DNA from: CAZKUN01 sp964555935
Lineage (GTDB): Bacteria > Armatimonadota > Zipacnadia > Zipacnadales > VGFC01
Direction of reading: 5' to 3'
NCBI GenBank assembly: GCA_964555935.1
Contig: CAZKUN010000178.1
Location: forward strand, 1-19,320
Length of the DNA stretch: 19,320 nt
Of the stretch, positions 8,273 through 16,092 are shown one piece after another; the stretch's first letter is position 1, and each line of letters starts with the position of its first letter. The translations under genes and the position numbers were made by a program. A model generated the notes under the pieces. That model saw nothing but the letters and a program-made list of their open reading frames with translations. It was not told the origin of the DNA and ran no database searches.

Positions 8273-10460
8273 CTACAATGGCCTCCGCCAGCATGTCACG
8301 GACCTGATCCAGCTTGCGCGGATCGACCTCATACGGCTCGTCATTCCCCGCCCGCACGTTCGGCCAGCGATCAACCAGTTCCATGGCGGCGGAGACGACG
8401 TCGTCGGCGCCGGCTTCGCTCGCCATGCGGATGTACTCGTAATCCTCGAGGCCTTCGCGGAACAGCTCCCAGCGCACTGAGTCGATCGGCCCGCGCTCAT
8501 CGTCCGACCTCGGCGGGTAGAGCAGGATGCCGCTGAACTCTCCCTGGCCCACAGTCCATGGGTCGGCCATATCGCCCCGCCAGCAGACCGTTCCCCACCA
8601 GCTATACGTGCCGTCGACGCCGTATTCGTACAGCATCCATGGCCACAACCTCACGCGCATCCGTCTCTGGGATGGCCAGTTCACCGCGTTGTTGTAGACA
8701 TGAATCTCGCACCCGGCCTCACGGGCGGCCTCGATGTTTGGCAGAACGCGATCCCAGGCATCCGTGTGGAGGACCCACTCCTTGATGACGCCAATCAGCT
8801 CGGGATGCGGGTCGCTCGCGGCGAGGGCAACGGTGATCTCGGGTTCGATGTCGAGGATCAGCTCTGAGAGGGTCTTGAGCCCGTTGACTGTCGCTTGATC
8901 CGTGAGTTGGGGCTCGTCGAAGAACTTGACGTTCGGGCGGAGGAGGACGCCCTCCTCGCGCAACCGACCGCACAGCTTCGCGAGGTAATCGCGGAAGGGG
9001 TGCTCGAACGCGGGGTCGAGTTCGGTCAGATCCGCATTGGCGAAGATCTGGCGCCCTCGCCAGGTCGCATCAGCGGGCATTCGGTGGGTCCCGCGGTGCC
9101 CGATCCACAGCGCATACAGGCCGTAGCGGTCCAGGCCGTGCTCATCGCGCATGTACTTCACGTTGGCGACGTACTCATCGGCATCCAGCTCCGCCGTGTC
9201 GCCATCGAGCCGCACGCCGATGCGGGCAGCGGGATTGCAGCGCGACCTGTGCTCGAAGTACGTGCGGTAGTAACGCCCGACGATGTCGTCGCGCTCACCC
9301 ACCTCGCGGTCGAGGGCGATCTCCGAGCGGAAGTGGGAGTATACTCCCAGGCTCGGGCGGGGCGGCATCGTGAAGTCCCACACGGTCAGCTTGACCGGCA
9401 CGCGGGCTACCTCTTCCCCACCAGCCCGTAACGTCAACTCAGTCCCGTACTCGCCCGCGCTAAGGTCTTCGGGCACCCTCACGGTGAACCAGAAGCCTTG
9501 CGTCGTCCCCGCCGCGATGTCGGCGGGCATGCGGTCGGTCAGCGCGTCAGGATTCAGCCCCTCGTGTTCGTACGGGCTGCGCGTTCGCGTGATGGGAATG
9601 CACTCGATCAGCCGACAGCGCATCTCGGCAGCGAACTCGCCCCTCTCCCAGTCAACCGCCGTCATGGCAGTCTTCGGCGTCACCGCGATCTGGAAGCACT
9701 CGTACTCGCCGCGGGCGGCGGCGATCTCGATGGCATCCAGTGTATCGCCGCCAGGTGGCTCGTCTTCCGGCAGCATCTTGCGGTTCTCGGAATCGGTCCA
9801 GACAGCGCACTCGTCCAGGGCCGCCAGCATCCGCGCCGTGCGAGGCGGCTCCCGGCTCTCAAGTTCGGTGATGACCACATCATCCAGCCACACTTGCGCG
9901 TCCGCCGCCTCGCCGCGGACCTTGATCAGCAGGTTCAGCTCCTCAATGCTCTCGCCGGGGCTGAAGGCGCCGCCGTCGATCTCAACCCACCCGCCCTCGC
10001 CCGCCCCGTCAACGTAGACACCATCGACGAATCTGCCGGTCGCGTCCCCCCGCGGGGGCGGCACGGGCTTGTAGACGATGACCTCGCCGATCTCGCCGTC
10101 GACGATCTCGCGAACGAAGATGACGACCTGGCTGGGTCCGTCCTCGGATCGGGAGTGGAACTTGAGGCTGTAGATCGCGTCAGCCGCCACGGGGAAGTTG
10201 CAGCTCCAGCCGCCGTTGATGCCCTTCATCCCCAGGCTGCGCCCGCCGGACCGAGCGACCGCCTCATCCCACCAGCCTTCCGCCCCTTCCCAGCTATAGA
10301 AGCTCCAGCCATCTGGCTCCCCGTCACCGTCTTCACAGCCCGCGTTCGGCGCGAGGCTGGTAGGGACGGCGGGGCGTTGCTGATCCTGGGCGCCCGCATC
10401 GCGGCACGCCGTCAACAGGATGAGTGCCAAGGCCGCGAGCCAGGGCAGTGCGCGGGTCAT
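8265..10460 (-). CDS. DUF4091 domain-containing glycoside-hydrolase-like lipoprotein
   Basis: A protein of 731 residues. I choose the ATG at 10458-10460 over one 33 bases upstream because GGTGGAGG lies 5 bases before it and because the protein then opens with a lipoprotein signal (MTRALPWLAALALILLTAC, lipobox LTAC, lipidated Cys19). Layout: a CBM-like jelly roll (about 30-200, NAGCEDGDGEPDGWSFYSW, ending WLDDVVITEL); a beta-sandwich (about 220-360, FTVRVPEDLSAGEYGTELTL, KLTVWDF); a barrel-like region (about 365-600); and the DUF4091 C-terminal signature GILLYPPRS followed by SVRWELFREGLEDYEYIRM (about 630-680). DUF4091 proteins are thought to be surface glycan-active enzymes; the substrate is unknown. 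The C-terminal tail is written by the palindrome at 8253-8272. Confidence 0.85.
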   Translation of the reverse strand: MTRALPWLAALALILLTACRDAGAQDQQRPAVPTSLAPNAGCEDGDGEPDGWSFYSWEGAEGWWDEAVARSGGRSLGMKGINGGWSCNFPVAADAIYSLKFHSRSEDGPSQVVIFVREIVDGEIGEVIVYKPVPPPRGDATGRFVDGVYVDGAGEGGWVEIDGGAFSPGESIEELNLLIKVRGEAADAQVWLDDVVITELESREPPRTARMLAALDECAVWTDSENRKMLPEDEPPGGDTLDAIEIAAARGEYECFQIAVTPKTAMTAVDWERGEFAAEMRCRLIECIPITRTRSPYEHEGLNPDALTDRMPADIAAGTTQGFWFTVRVPEDLSAGEYGTELTLRAGGEEVARVPVKLTVWDFTMPPRPSLGVYSHFRSEIALDREVGERDDIVGRYYRTYFEHRSRCNPAARIGVRLDGDTAELDADEYVANVKYMRDEHGLDRYGLYALWIGHRGTHRMPADATWRGRQIFANADLTELDPAFEHPFRDYLAKLCGRLREEGVLLRPNVKFFDEPQLTDQATVNGLKTLSELILDIEPEITVALAASDPHPELIGVIKEWVLHTDAWDRVLPNIEAAREAGCEIHVYNNAVNWPSQRRMRVRLWPWMLYEYGVDGTYSWWGTVCWRGDMADPWTVGQGEFSGILLYPPRSDDERGPIDSVRWELFREGLEDYEYIRMASEAGADDVVSAAMELVDRWPNVRAGNDEPYEVDPRKLDQVRDMLAEAIVGA

Positions 10461-10627
10461 TTCAGCCTCCACCGGCCGAGGATTGAGGACCATCTATGCC
10501 TTCGGTGGGGAGCCCGCCCTTTCCTCCGGGCGGCGAGGGACGCCGAGGACTCCACGAGATTTTCCTACTACAGGCTGTAGGGAATAAGTGCTCTCCTTCG
10601 ACACTGCTACGAAGTGGGGAGGGTGAT
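10461..10627. promoter_or_regulatory. Divergent promoter/leader region with small hairpins
   Basis: This region separates the divergent DUF4091 and alpha/beta-hydrolase genes. Minus-strand Shine-Dalgarno is the complement of CCTCC at 10466-10470. On the plus side, CTTCG (10596-10600) pairs with CGAAG (10610-10614) around a 9-base loop. With wobble and a one-base bulge, the upstream CTCTC can extend pairing into GGGGAGG (10616-10622), which is the Shine-Dalgarno of the downstream ATG. A GCCCG...CGGGC stem near 10521-10541 also exists. No clear -35/-10 hexamers were identified. A structured leader that hides the ribosome site is possible but speculative. Confidence 0.35.
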
Positions 10628-12253
10628 ATGCATCGACATGTCTGGCCATACGTGGCGGCGGCACTCGCGCTCGGGGCCGTCGCGGGATGGATCGCTCGGA
10701 GCAGCATGTCTCAGAATGGTGATGCCTCGGCGGACCCGACTCCGGGTGTTGCGATGGTTGAGGAGCTTGAGCCAGAAGGGCCGCCGCCAGCCCTGGTATC
10801 ACTGCTGGAAGAGGACCCGGAACTGCTGACTCGGCCCCTTGAGGCAGACATCGTCAAGGGGGGCACCCAGCGGGCCGAGGGCAAGTCCGTCCGCGTCGAC
10901 CGCGTGACCTTCACCAGCCACGTCCACCGTGGCGAGCCGGTGCGGATCTTCGGGTATTATGCCAGGCCCCAGAACGCCGACGAGGGGAAGGCGCCGGGCC
11001 TGGTGATGCTCCATGGCGGAGGCGGTCGGGGCACCAGCGCGCGAGCCGCCAGGGGCGCGGCAAACGGATTCGCCTCGATCTCCATCGACCTTCCCGGACG
11101 CGGGGAAGGGCGGGAGCAGTGCCGCTCGACAGGGCCAGACATGACCGTCGAGAACCTCTTTGCCACCGGTCCCGAGCTTTCAGACTGCTACCTGCACCAT
11201 GCGGCGCTCGCGGCGCTGCGGTCGGCTGAGTTCTTGAGACAACAGCCCGGGGTCGACGGCGACCGGGTCGCTCTCTATGGCGTCTCCTGGGGCGGCGCGA
11301 CGAGCCTCATCGCCGGAGGGCTGGATGAGAGGCTGGCCGGAGTGGTTGACCTCTTCGGCAGCGGCCATATCCCCGGTGGCAGCATTTGGGACGGCTATCT
11401 TCAGTCGCTCGATGTCGACCAAGTGGCAACGTGGGAGGCGAACTTCGACCCGGCCAGGTACGCGCGCCGAATCGCGGCGCCACTACTGATGGTTACGGGC
11501 ACGAACGACGGGTGTTACTCGCTGCCACGCTTCCTGCGGACGCGCGAGACAGCCGGCGGGGACGCGCACATGCTCCTGCGGCCGGACCTCAACCACAGGA
11601 TCGATATCGCAGCCGACCGGATGATCTGGGCGTGGCTGCGGGCCGTGGTCCGGGACGGCATTCCGGTGGGTGACTTGCCAAGGTTCACGGGCGTGCGCGT
11701 GACGCTGAGCGCGAGCCGCAAGTCGGCCACGGTCTCGCTGGCGGTCGGAGGGAAGTTCGAGGCGACGAATGGGACGCTGGCGTATTGCGCGGGGGGGGCC
11801 GGCTGGGCCAAGAAGGACTGGAGCGAGGTGGAGCTGCGGCGGACGCGGTCGGGGCGGCTGGAGGCGGAGATCCCGCTCGCGGATACGCGCGCGTATGTCT
11901 TCGGGACCGCGCGCTGCGCCAACGGGATGCGGATCAGCACGCCCGTACACACCTTCGTCGGCGCCACGGTTAACGGCCAGAGGCGACTTTACCACGTCCC
12001 ATACGTGCCGCCCTGGAGCATTGAACTACCGCTGCGAGAACTCGCCGTGGACCTGGGCCTCGACGGAGACGAGGTCGGCGCGCGAGGGCTGGCCATCGTG
12101 GACAAGGCAGATGTGGCGTGGTCGCTTCAGCCACGGGCGCGGGTGATAGAGGGGAAACTCTACGTGGCGCACGCCGAGGTGGCGGAGCTTACGGGGGCCG
12201 AGTCAGCGTGGCTGTGGGATGGGCCCGCTTACCGCATGAACGAGGGCCACTGA
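10628..12253 (+). CDS. Exported or membrane-anchored alpha/beta hydrolase (acetyl-xylan-esterase/dienelactone-hydrolase-like)
   Basis: A protein of 541 residues starting at the ATG at 10628, 5 bases after GGGGAGG. It opens with a hydrophobic N-terminus (residues 7-23, PYVAAALALGAVAGWIA), a signal anchor or uncleaved signal. The alpha/beta-hydrolase domain spans about 85-345: LVMLHGGGGRG (127-135, oxyanion region), YGVSWGG with nucleophile Ser220, VTGTNDG with Asp294, and LNHRI with His323. This arrangement suits acetyl-xylan or cephalosporin-C-type esterases. The C-terminal 200 residues are not part of the usual fold: a beta-rich segment (about 350-450) is followed by ELPLRELAVDLGL and GKLYVAHAEVAEL near the end. 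The latter resembles the copper-amine-oxidase-N-like repeat ('v..rLyVplr.laealGa') found in extracellular proteins (weak resemblance). Likely role: extracytoplasmic deacylation of glycans. Confidence 0.82.
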   Translation: MHRHVWPYVAAALALGAVAGWIARSSMSQNGDASADPTPGVAMVEELEPEGPPPALVSLLEEDPELLTRPLEADIVKGGTQRAEGKSVRVDRVTFTSHVHRGEPVRIFGYYARPQNADEGKAPGLVMLHGGGGRGTSARAARGAANGFASISIDLPGRGEGREQCRSTGPDMTVENLFATGPELSDCYLHHAALAALRSAEFLRQQPGVDGDRVALYGVSWGGATSLIAGGLDERLAGVVDLFGSGHIPGGSIWDGYLQSLDVDQVATWEANFDPARYARRIAAPLLMVTGTNDGCYSLPRFLRTRETAGGDAHMLLRPDLNHRIDIAADRMIWAWLRAVVRDGIPVGDLPRFTGVRVTLSASRKSATVSLAVGGKFEATNGTLAYCAGGAGWAKKDWSEVELRRTRSGRLEAEIPLADTRAYVFGTARCANGMRISTPVHTFVGATVNGQRRLYHVPYVPPWSIELPLRELAVDLGLDGDEVGARGLAIVDKADVAWSLQPRARVIEGKLYVAHAEVAELTGAESAWLWDGPAYRMNEGH

Positions 12254-12262
12254 GGCGCGCGT

Positions 12263-12283
12263 CCGGTGGGGATAAGCCGCCGG
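12263..12283 (+). terminator. Possible hairpin terminator after the esterase gene
   Basis: CCGGTGG (12263-12269) and CCGCCGG (12277-12283) form a 7-pair stem with one G-U wobble and a 7-base loop, 10 bases after the esterase stop. There is no T-run after it, so it is a weak candidate. Confidence 0.3.
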
Positions 12284-12412
12284 CATCCGGGAACTGAGAC
12301 GTAGATCACGCATTCCATGACGGAGTCCGCGTCTCCCGCGCTAAACCCTCGGCTACTACTCAGCGTCATACATGATGATACACAAATAAGATGCACCCAG
12401 GAGGGGCATGTA
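12284..12412 (+). promoter_or_regulatory. Leader and likely promoter region of the VWA gene
   Basis: The strongest ribosome-binding site in the window, AGGAGGGG (12399-12406), stands 6 bases before the ATG at 12413 and decides that start. An in-frame ATG at 12317 has no such site and would prefix a non-signal sequence. Just upstream, 12368-12390 (tacatgatgatacacaaataag and flanks) is conspicuously AT-rich in this GC-rich sequence and probably holds the -10 region. An exact -35/-10 assignment is not possible by eye. Confidence 0.4.
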
Positions 12413-14362
12413 ATGAAACGATCGATGATAGCACTGCCAATGGTACTGCTGATGGCCGCGGCGTCGCTGCCCGCGGCGGCGCAGTATGGTCAGCTCGGTG
12501 GAGGCCGCGGGGGCGGCGGTTTGGGAGGCGGACCCGCCGACGGATTGCACATGGCGGGCCTCGACCGCGAGCCACAAATCGAAAAACTGACGGTATTTGA
12601 CCTGATCGTGGACGAGAGCCGGGCCGACCATGTCGCCCTGGCGAAGGCGCTGCCGGATGCGATTGCCAACCACTTACTCGCCGAGAAAATCGTGAAAGAG
12701 GCGACCCATGTAGTCAAGACGCTGGAGGTTGGGGACTACGGTCTCCCCGCGTTCGACACCCCCGATGACGCGAAGAAGCTCGCCGCGGACACGAAGACGG
12801 ACGGGCTGATCTGCGGCGATATCTCGCTGGTGGGTGATGCGACACGGGTGCGTATTGTTGTCAGCGAGACTGAGAACCTGCTCTTCTATCCGCCGGTGTC
12901 CATCTACTTCACGGATGCCTCGCAGGTGGAAGTGGTGACGGATATCGTCTGCCGCGCGCTGCAGTCGTTCTTCAAGGCTGAGGACCTGCAGAAGGAGCTG
13001 GAGGACACGTGGCAGGAACCCGAGGCCGGGGAGCTTCGCTTCGAGGCGCGTCCGAATCTCACGGCGATTCCCGCCGGCGAGCCGCAGTCGATCTACCTGC
13101 GGCTTGAGTTCGCGGCGGGCAAGTTCGAGACCGAGGAGCGCAGCCCGCTCAACGTGGCCATCGTGCTCGACCGAAGCGGTTCGATGAGCGGCGAGAAGCT
13201 CGAGCAGGCCAAGCTAGCCGCTATCCGCATTGTCGAAGGACTCGAGCCCACCGACCGTCTCAGCTTCGTTGTCTACGATGACACGATCAACACGCCAATC
13301 CCCAACACCTTCTGCAAGAAGCCGAAAGACATCATCAAGACGATCGAGCAGATCGCCGACGGTGGCAGCACGAACCTCGGCGGCGGCCTGCAGGAGGGCT
13401 ACAAGCAGGGGCGCAAGGCGCTCGACGCCGACTACGTCAACCGCGTCATTCTGCTCTCTGACGGTCTCGCCAACGAGGGCGAGACGCGCGCCGAGGTGCT
13501 CGCCAAGTGGGCGAAGCAGGAGTACGCGCGCGATCTGTCGACCTCAACCATCGGGATCGGCACTGATTACGATGCCAAGCTCATGGAGCAGATCGCGGTC
13601 GCCGGCAACGGCGGCTACTACTACGTGCAGACGCCTGAAAGCATCAACGACATCATCGCCCGCGAGTTCTCCTCGCTCTTCACCACGGTTGCGGAGGGCA
13701 CGAAGCTATCGCTGCGCCTCGCCGAGGGCGTGAAGCTCGAGTCGATCTATGGCTACGAGGTCGAGGAGAAAGACGGCGCGCACATTGTCGACATCCCGAC
13801 GCTGCGCAGCGTCGACCGCAAGTTCGTCATCGCCAAGCTCACGCTGCCCGCCTTCGAGGCCGGCAAGCACAAGATTGCCGACGCGGCCGTCAACTACGAG
13901 GACGCCATCAGCGGCGGCACGGCCAAGATGGATACCTCGGTCACGCTGAACGTCGGCGGCGCGGCAGGCACTGAGGTGGTCGACTGGCGCGTGCAGATCG
14001 ACGCCGAGGAGTTCGAGACCACGGCGGTCATGGACGAGATTGTCGAGCGGCTTCAGAAGGAAGATCGCGACGGCGCGGTGGCGCTGATCCACGGGCGAAT
14101 TCTCGAACTCGCCCGGATGAGCCAACAGACCCGCGATCTCCGCAGCCAGGTGCAATGCAACATCCTCGATGGCTTGATCACGCTGATCGAGAACGGCACT
14201 GACCCCGAAAGCCTGCGCTACGCGACGAACAACGCGCAAGCTATCGCCTACGGTGGCATCGCCGGCAACGCGAACTACCAAGGCCTTGGCCAGATGCGCG
14301 GCGAGGACGCCATGGCCAGGCCCGCGATGAAGGCTGGCTTCGGCGGCAAGCGCCAGCAGTAG
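12413..14362 (+). CDS. Secreted von Willebrand factor A domain protein
   Basis: A protein of 649 residues. Signal peptide MKRSMIALPMVLLMAAASL, cleavage near AAAQ (residue 23), followed by a glycine-rich stretch (about 27-43). Residues about 60-200 (LIVDESRADHVALAKALPDAIANHL, GLICGDISLVGDATRVRIVV) look like a TolB-N/LpoB/CsgG-type alpha/beta domain, with the 'gaDgli.G.....g...ri...' pattern; this is tentative. The VWA domain follows (about 245-440) with a complete MIDAS: DRSGSM (Asp253, Ser255, Ser257), Thr320 in GGSTNLGGG and Asp350 in LLSDGLANEG. It continues with a beta-rich post-VWA region and a helical C-terminus. The layout after the MIDAS resembles the VWA/Ca-activated-chloride-channel-like proteins common in bacteria. 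Metal-dependent protein binding outside the membrane is likely; the partner is unknown. Ends before a perfect palindrome. Confidence 0.88.
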   Translation: MKRSMIALPMVLLMAAASLPAAAQYGQLGGGRGGGGLGGGPADGLHMAGLDREPQIEKLTVFDLIVDESRADHVALAKALPDAIANHLLAEKIVKEATHVVKTLEVGDYGLPAFDTPDDAKKLAADTKTDGLICGDISLVGDATRVRIVVSETENLLFYPPVSIYFTDASQVEVVTDIVCRALQSFFKAEDLQKELEDTWQEPEAGELRFEARPNLTAIPAGEPQSIYLRLEFAAGKFETEERSPLNVAIVLDRSGSMSGEKLEQAKLAAIRIVEGLEPTDRLSFVVYDDTINTPIPNTFCKKPKDIIKTIEQIADGGSTNLGGGLQEGYKQGRKALDADYVNRVILLSDGLANEGETRAEVLAKWAKQEYARDLSTSTIGIGTDYDAKLMEQIAVAGNGGYYYVQTPESINDIIAREFSSLFTTVAEGTKLSLRLAEGVKLESIYGYEVEEKDGAHIVDIPTLRSVDRKFVIAKLTLPAFEAGKHKIADAAVNYEDAISGGTAKMDTSVTLNVGGAAGTEVVDWRVQIDAEEFETTAVMDEIVERLQKEDRDGAVALIHGRILELARMSQQTRDLRSQVQCNILDGLITLIENGTDPESLRYATNNAQAIAYGGIAGNANYQGLGQMRGEDAMARPAMKAGFGGKRQQ

Positions 14363-14374
14363 CAGGACAACGGA

Positions 14375-14394
14375 CGCGGGCAGGAATGCCCGCG
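14375..14394. repeat. Perfect palindrome with GGAA tetraloop (possible dispersed repeat)
   Basis: CGCGGGCA (14375-14382), GGAA, TGCCCGCG (14387-14394): an exact 8-base-pair stem closed by a GNRA-type tetraloop, 12 bases after the VWA stop. The compact form and flanking GCCAC suggest a REP-like dispersed palindrome rather than a simple terminator; copy number cannot be seen here. Confidence 0.5.
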
Positions 14395-14417
14395 CCACGA
14401 ACGACGAATGTCAAGAC

Positions 14418-14442
14418 GGCGCCAGGCGATCTGCCTGGCGCC
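14418..14442 (+). terminator. Strong hairpin terminator after the VWA gene
   Basis: GGCGCCAGGC (14418-14427), loop GATCT, GCCTGGCGCC (14433-14442): a perfect 10-base-pair stem followed by GCTTCTGTT. The high stability and modest T-richness after it fit a Rho-independent terminator. Apart from this hairpin and the 14375-14394 palindrome, I see nothing recognisable in 14363-14549. Confidence 0.6.
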
Positions 14443-14549
14443 GCTTCTGTTCCACCGGTTGAGCGCGTGAGACGGATGGGCAGGCCCCGGCCCACCGCAC
14501 CACGAAACTAGCTTCCCCACGGACCGAACCTGGCAGGAGGTGTAGATGC

Positions 14550-15437
14550 ATGTCCATGACGAGGCTAGTACTGGCTGTCTCAGTCGGCATTGCCACCCCC
14601 GTCGCCCTGGCGGGCTGCGGGTCAGGAGGCGCCGGGAGCGCTGCCGATCTGCCGCTTCTGGGTAAGATCCAGGAGTACGTCGGTGATGGTCACGGTGGGA
14701 CGAAGGCCTGGCCGGGCTTGATCCCGGTGGCAGGGATCGATTCGGCCGGCACGATGCCGTTCAGGCTGCGGTACGGAAATCCACCGAAGACGCAACTGGT
14801 GGTCCGGAAGCGAATCAGCTGGTACGATCTGCCTCAGACGAAGGTCGGCGCGCATCTGGGAATGCCTGTCATCACAGTGCAGCCGACGGCCAACGAGGAC
14901 GCGGATCTGTACGTTCTCGAGGGGAGCGGCGCCGATTTCGGCGATGGGGCCGGTCTCATTGGGTCCAGCACGCGCCTGCCGTCGGCATCCGGGGGCATCG
15001 CCGGCGGCTATGCACCTGACTGGGTGGCGTGGGAGGCGGGGCGAACGCGGGGCGCGCCAACTGCCCAGGTCGCCGTGTACGGCGACGTGGACGACCCAGC
15101 CGTGCGGAAGCACTACCTGATCGAGACTGACTGGGCCTGGGAGCTACAGGTCGACGGGACTCCCCTGCGCCCAGGAGGCCAGGTGCAGTTCGGCAGCGAC
15201 TGGAACTTCTTCGAAGCGCACAGCGGCAACCCGTACACGGTGCACATGACCGCACATGCCGGTGATCCTGACCTGTACGTCTACGGCGATGAGTCGACCG
15301 AGTATGTGGGCGGCGACGCCACGGTCGGCGGCGGGAGCGTAGCATTCGCCGCCACGATGACCGGCCGGCATTTCGTGCGCGCATACGGTTTCGGCCCATC
15401 GAACAACGACGCCGAGGTGTGGGTCACCTCGCCCTGA
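14550..15437 (+). CDS. Lipoprotein with PPC-like domains
   Basis: A protein of 295 residues. AGGAGGT (14535-14541) lies 8 bases before the ATG at 14550. The lipoprotein signal MSMTRLVLAVSVGIATPVAL ends in the lipobox LAGC, lipidated Cys23, followed by a Gly/Ser-rich linker. Two segments carry the 'aDpDLYvy' strand of bacterial pre-peptidase C-terminal (PPC) domains: NEDADLYVLEGSG (about 115-127) and GDPDLYVYGDES (about 238-249), the second followed by FAATMTGRHFVRAYGF, as in PPC domains. No protease or hydrolase catalytic motif is visible. A surface-binding lipoprotein is the best description. It lies between two hairpins, so it is probably transcribed alone. Confidence 0.7.
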   Translation: MSMTRLVLAVSVGIATPVALAGCGSGGAGSAADLPLLGKIQEYVGDGHGGTKAWPGLIPVAGIDSAGTMPFRLRYGNPPKTQLVVRKRISWYDLPQTKVGAHLGMPVITVQPTANEDADLYVLEGSGADFGDGAGLIGSSTRLPSASGGIAGGYAPDWVAWEAGRTRGAPTAQVAVYGDVDDPAVRKHYLIETDWAWELQVDGTPLRPGGQVQFGSDWNFFEAHSGNPYTVHMTAHAGDPDLYVYGDESTEYVGGDATVGGGSVAFAATMTGRHFVRAYGFGPSNNDAEVWVTSP

Positions 15438-15470
15438 CGCGCACTCCCGACCGGCCTGAGCGACGTCTTC

Positions 15471-15497
15471 GCCCCCCGCCGAACCTTCGGGGGGGGC
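15471..15497 (+). terminator. GC-rich hairpin terminator after the lipoprotein gene
   Basis: GCCCCCC (15471-15477) pairs with GGGGGGC (15491-15497), and inside it CCG (15479-15481) pairs with CGG (15488-15490) around AACCTT, leaving G15478 bulged. It starts 33 bases after the lipoprotein stop and isolates it from the sigma-factor gene. There is no T-run. Confidence 0.5.
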
Positions 15498-15510
15498 TAG
15501 CGTGTCGGAT
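15481..15510 (+). promoter_or_regulatory. Candidate ECF-type promoter for the sigma-polymerase operon
   Basis: GAACCTT (15481-15487) resembles the GAAC-containing -35 element of many ECF sigma factors. GTCGGAT (15504-15510), 16 bases later, resembles their GTC-type -10 element. Transcription would then start about 6-10 bases before the ATG at 15526, agreeing with the absence of a Shine-Dalgarno there. If real, the sigma factor may drive its own operon. The match is short and overlaps the hairpin, so this is only a candidate. Confidence 0.3.
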
Positions 15511-15525
15511 ACCACGTAACCCCCT

Positions 15526-16092
15526 ATGGCCACATCGGATTCTGACCTGATGACCGGCGTCCAACGCGGCGAGGCGGCGGCCTTCGACGAGCTGGTACGA
15601 AGGCACGACCACACGCTTCGCCTGCACCTGCTCCGGTACGTCGGGCCGGACGACGTGGGCGACCTCCGTCAGGAGGTTCTCCTGCGCATCTGGCACAAGG
15701 CGGGCCAGTGGACCGGCCGTGGCTCTCCGTTGGCGTGGTTGCTTCGCATCGCCACGAACCTCGCGCTCAATCACCTCCGCGCGCGCCGCCCGACGGTGCC
15801 GCTTGAGGGTGGAGCGGATGACGAGGGCGATTCTCGCGACGCGACCTCGCTGCTGGAGACAGCCCGGGGCCCGGGCCACGACGAGCTGGAGCACCGCGAG
15901 CAAGCCGCGCGGGTGATGGAACTCATCAATGAGATGCCATCAGCCAAGCGCGACGTGCTCACGATGTCTCGCCTTGAGAACATGACGCTGCAGACGATCG
16001 CCGAGAAGCTCGACGTGCCATTGGGGACCGTGAAATCCCGCCTACACGCCGCGACGCAGTGGCTGTCGGCGCGCTGGGAGGAAGACGAATGA
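15526..16092 (+). CDS. ECF-type RNA polymerase sigma factor (sigma-70 family)
   Basis: A protein of 188 residues, normal for an ECF sigma. Region 2 (about 13-87): FDELVRRH, DDVGDLRQEVLLRIWHKA (region 2.2, core-binding) and PLAWLLRIATNLALNHLR (2.3/2.4, promoter -10). An acidic linker (about 92-125) leads to region 4 (about 126-182), with the helix-turn-helix MTLQTIAEKLDVPLGTVKSR for the -35 element. There is no sigma 1.1 or region 3 and no fused anti-sigma. No Shine-Dalgarno precedes the ATG at 15526. Its TGA (16090-16092) overlaps the ATG of the polymerase-like gene in ATGA, implying translational coupling. ECF sigma genes are usually followed by an anti-sigma gene; here the partner is instead a mini RNA polymerase, suggesting a dedicated initiation factor for it (inference). 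Confidence 0.92.
   Translation: MATSDSDLMTGVQRGEAAAFDELVRRHDHTLRLHLLRYVGPDDVGDLRQEVLLRIWHKAGQWTGRGSPLAWLLRIATNLALNHLRARRPTVPLEGGADDEGDSRDATSLLETARGPGHDELEHREQAARVMELINEMPSAKRDVLTMSRLENMTLQTIAEKLDVPLGTVKSRLHAATQWLSARWEEDE

Noticed and set aside
9498..10580. 360-codon plus-strand frame opposite the DUF4091 gene
   Set aside because: Composition typical of an antisense shadow, and it runs through the divergent promoter region.
10496..10627. Upstream in-frame start for the alpha/beta hydrolase
   Set aside because: The extra 44 residues are translated promoter/leader sequence; the ATG at 10628 has GGGGAGG and starts a hydrophobic export segment.
12317..12412. Upstream in-frame start for the VWA protein
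   Set aside because: It adds 32 residues before a clear signal peptide and lacks the AGGAGGGG that precedes the ATG at 12413.
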